NCBI GenBank assembly: GCA_030699055.1
Contig: JAUYKX010000207.1
Coordinates: 1 to 7,373 of the forward strand
From: Candidatus Nanopelagicales bacterium
GTDB taxonomy: Bacteria; Actinomycetota; Actinomycetes; S36-B12; UBA10799
Length of the DNA stretch: 7,373 nt
Direction of reading: 5' to 3'
The translations under genes and the position numbers were made by a program. The number at the start of each line of letters is the position of its first letter. The first letter of the stretch is position 1. The notes under the pieces were generated by a model. It saw nothing but the letters and a program-made list of their open reading frames with translations, made no database searches and was not told where the DNA came from. Below are positions 5,352-7,373 of this stretch, one piece after another.

Positions 5352-5381
5352 GACGCCTAACCCGTGACCGCTGGCGTCTTT
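5352..5381 (+). terminator. Possible terminator after the lysozyme-like gene
   Basis: GACGCC (5352-5357) and GGCGTC (5373-5378) form a perfect 6-bp GC-rich stem with a 15-nt loop, followed by TTT. It begins 2 nt past the stop codon. The long loop and short T-run make it weak, and it may only attenuate transcription into the next gene. Confidence 0.35.
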
Positions 5382-5440
5382 GGCCCCGTCATACTGGTTC
5401 GCAGCCGTCGGCGCCGCCATAGGTCATTGAACCTGCGCTC

Positions 5441-5458
5441 GGCGAAGGCGAAGGCGAA
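5441..5458 (+). repeat. Three tandem copies of GGCGAA in the 5' leader of the vWA gene
   Basis: Three exact hexamers end 18 nt before the ATG of the following gene, close to its ribosome-binding region (GGGG, 5466-5469). They are outside the coding sequence. Slippage here would change leader length by 6 nt per unit. Confidence 0.6.
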
Positions 5459-5476
5459 AGGTAGCGGGGCCTGTTG

Positions 5477-7285
5477 ATGAATCGAAGAGTGCTCAGCCTG
5501 GCGATAGCCGGTCTTCTCATCTTTGGTGTGGTCGTGACCGTGGTCATGTCCGTCGCCAATCGGGGTCCGGGTGGCGGGCAGGCGAACGGATTCGATCCCG
5601 GCAATTGCATTCCGGTCACGGTCACCGCCTCCTCGGAGAAGGCCGACCTGATGCAGGCTGCTGCCGATCGTTACAACGCGGGCAACTCGGATGTCGACGG
5701 CAAGTGTGTTCGCGTCCAGGTGATTTCGAAGGCATCCGGAGGCGCCGAATCAGCACTGGCCGCCGGGTGGAACTCGGCGGCTGACGGCCCACCCCCGACC
5801 GCCTGGAGCCCGGCAGCATCGACTTGGGTGAAGTTGCTCGAATCGGACCTGAAGAAGGCTGACCGCGCGAACTTGGTGATGACCGGAGCCGAGTTCGACC
5901 CCGTTTCGATCGTCAAGACCCCACTCGTACTGGCCATGCCCGAGCCTGCCGCCCGAGCTCTTGGCTGGCCGGACCAGCCGATCGGCTGGCGCCGCATCGC
6001 CGAGTTGGCATCGTCTCCAGATGGCTGGGCGGCAGCGGGTCACCCCGAATGGGGTCGTTTCACCCTCGGCAAGACCTCGCCCGACCTGTCGACATCGGGT
6101 CTGGCGGCGACGGTCGGGGCCTTCGTCGCCGCGACTGGCAAGGCCTCCGATCTGACTCCGGCCGACCTGTCCGATCCCGCGGTTCTCAAGACGGTCAAGT
6201 CTGTCGAACAGGCCGCCGTCCATTACGGCGACACCACTTTGACCTTCCTGACGAACTTGCAGGCCGCCGACGACAAGGGCAAGGGTCTGACGTATGTGTC
6301 GGCTGTGGCCGTCGAGGAGAAGTCCGTCTATGACTACAACCAGGGCAACCCCGACGGCTCCTTGAGAACCAAGGGCCAGCACGCCCCTCCCAAGACGAAA
6401 CTGGTGGCCGTATACCCGGTCGAGGGGACCCTGTGGTCGGACAATCCCTTCGTGGTTCTCAATGCTCCGTGGGTCACCCCCGAGCAGCAAAAGGGCGCCG
6501 TATCGTTCCGGTCATTCCTGCTGACGCCGGAAATCCAGCAGCTGTTTACGGAAGCCGGATTCCGCGATGCCGACGGAAAGCCTGGCTCAGCCCTGAAGGA
6601 TTCAGCCTTCGTCGAAACTGTGTCTGTTCCTCAGCTCAGCGCGCCGAGCGGAGACATGCTCGCCCAAGTGCGGCAGGTATGGCATCAGGTGCGCAAGAAA
6701 GCTCGCGTCATGCTGGTCCTGGACGTCTCTGGCTCCATGGGCGAGGCCGGCTCGGAAGGCACCAAGCTGGACGAGGCCCGCAAGGCGGCCTCGGAAGCGC
6801 TGAACCTGCTCAATCCCGAGGATGAGATCGGCCTGGCGATCTTCACGACGAACTTGCCGGGTCACGGCAACTACCAGACTCTGGTCCCGGTCGGCCCGGC
6901 GAAGAAGACCGTTCCCGAGATCCGAGAGAGCCTTGACCGCCTGGTTCCGCTGAACGGCACTCCCCTGTATTCCGCCGTCCGGAAGGCGGCGACCGACTCG
7001 CAATCGGCCGCCGACCCTGACCGCATCAACGCGGTAGTCATATTGACCGATGGACGCAACGAGGCGGCCGACAACAACCTTGACCAACTATTGGTCGATC
7101 TTGCCGTCCTCACCGGATCGGAGTCCTCAAAGCCCGTCGTCCGGGTGTTCACCATCGCCTATGGCGCCGATGGTGACCTCGTCACCCTGCAGCGAATCAG
7201 CGAAGCCACTGCTGCCAAGGCCTACGACGCGCGCAAGCCGGGAACCATTCGGGACGTGTTCACCTCAGTCGTTTCGAACTTCTGA
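5477..7285 (+). CDS. Membrane-anchored solute-binding-like and vWA domain fusion protein
   Basis: This 602-residue protein has an N-terminal membrane anchor (R3-R4, hydrophobic 5-27) with no lipobox, so the rest should lie outside the membrane. Residues about 44-395 look like an extracellular solute-binding protein of the ABC-transporter type: VTVTASSEKADLMQAAADRYN (47-67), the TPLVLAMPEPAARALGW block, and a late region LWSDNPFVVLNAPWVTPEQQKGAVSFRSFLLTPEIQQ typical of family 1 binding proteins. C44 and C77 may form a disulfide. Residues about 405-600 are a von Willebrand factor A domain with a complete metal-ion-dependent adhesion site: D416-x-S418-x-S420, T495 and D525. Fusions of this kind are known in actinobacteria, but their function is not established. 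No permease or ATPase gene is visible here, so transport is doubtful; ligand sensing or adhesion is as likely. I prefer ATG 5477 to the in-frame TTG at 5474. The gene follows the lysozyme-like gene by 127 nt. Confidence 0.88.
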   Translation: MNRRVLSLAIAGLLIFGVVVTVVMSVANRGPGGGQANGFDPGNCIPVTVTASSEKADLMQAAADRYNAGNSDVDGKCVRVQVISKASGGAESALAAGWNSAADGPPPTAWSPAASTWVKLLESDLKKADRANLVMTGAEFDPVSIVKTPLVLAMPEPAARALGWPDQPIGWRRIAELASSPDGWAAAGHPEWGRFTLGKTSPDLSTSGLAATVGAFVAATGKASDLTPADLSDPAVLKTVKSVEQAAVHYGDTTLTFLTNLQAADDKGKGLTYVSAVAVEEKSVYDYNQGNPDGSLRTKGQHAPPKTKLVAVYPVEGTLWSDNPFVVLNAPWVTPEQQKGAVSFRSFLLTPEIQQLFTEAGFRDADGKPGSALKDSAFVETVSVPQLSAPSGDMLAQVRQVWHQVRKKARVMLVLDVSGSMGEAGSEGTKLDEARKAASEALNLLNPEDEIGLAIFTTNLPGHGNYQTLVPVGPAKKTVPEIRESLDRLVPLNGTPLYSAVRKAATDSQSAADPDRINAVVILTDGRNEAADNNLDQLLVDLAVLTGSESSKPVVRVFTIAYGADGDLVTLQRISEATAAKAYDARKPGTIRDVFTSVVSNF

Positions 7286-7333
7286 TTCCGACACTGACAC
7301 GTAGGTGCAGTTCATTCTCAACGGAAGTGCCAA

Positions 7334-7366
7334 TTCTCGGAAACGGTTCTCGAAACCATGTTCTCG
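7334..7366. repeat. Three spaced copies of TTCTCG near the window edge
   Basis: TTCTCG occurs at 7334, 7347 and 7361, spaced 13 and 14 nt apart. The first two copies extend to TTCTCGGAAAC and TTCTCGAAAC. GGTT and AACC arms around the second copy add a small inverted repeat (7345-7357). It may be regulatory DNA for a gene beyond the window. The remaining DNA between 7286 and the edge shows no clear terminator or gene. Confidence 0.4.
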
Positions 7367-7373
7367 ATCCGAT

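Noticed and set aside
5750..6490. 246-codon minus-strand open frame opposite the solute-binding/vWA gene
   Set aside because: It mirrors a conserved-looking forward protein, its product is Arg/Gly-rich with no recognisable domain, and the GC-biased codons of the forward gene explain it.

Overview
The window looks like chromosomal DNA from an actinobacterium. It is GC-rich with strongly GC-biased third codon positions and uses GTG starts. It carries a mycobacterial-type alkyl hydroperoxide reductase and a solute-binding/vWA fusion of a kind common in Actinomycetota. I see no transposase, phage genes, tRNA, rRNA or CRISPR array. I cannot name the species.

Layout. Positions 1-89 hold the 3' end of an unrecognised plus-strand gene. 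It converges on a minus-strand SRPBCC/START-like gene (107-706). A 204-nt gap with two short inverted repeats follows. Next is a minus-strand hemerythrin-like gene (911-1462) whose protein ends in a Cys-Gly-His tail. A 233-nt divergent region (1463-1695) separates it from three plus-strand genes: a CoA-disulfide/persulfide reductase with a C-terminal rhodanese domain (1696-3345), a 38-residue six-cysteine protein with a GTG start (3412-3528), and a 2-Cys peroxiredoxin of the AhpC family (3604-4182). A perfect inverted repeat resembling a DtxR/IdeR iron box lies just before ahpC. After a gap with another inverted repeat and a good -10 element come two cell-envelope genes: a secreted lysozyme-like protein with a coiled-coil tail (4327-5349) and a membrane-anchored solute-binding/vWA fusion (5477-7285). 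The last 88 nt contain a spaced TTCTCG repeat.

How the genes may work together. Positions 911-4182 read as a thiol, sulfur and peroxide stress neighbourhood. A di-iron hemerythrin-like protein and a flavin reductase for CoA disulfide or persulfide are divergently transcribed. A tiny Cys-rich protein and a peroxiredoxin follow the reductase. The hemerythrin side has a match to the SigR/SigH-type thiol-stress promoter pattern, overlapping a G/C-tract palindrome. These links are inference from gene content and motifs. Each large protein belongs to a known family. The least described parts are the 38-residue protein, the hemerythrin tail, the combination of genes, and the lysozyme-like/vWA pair.
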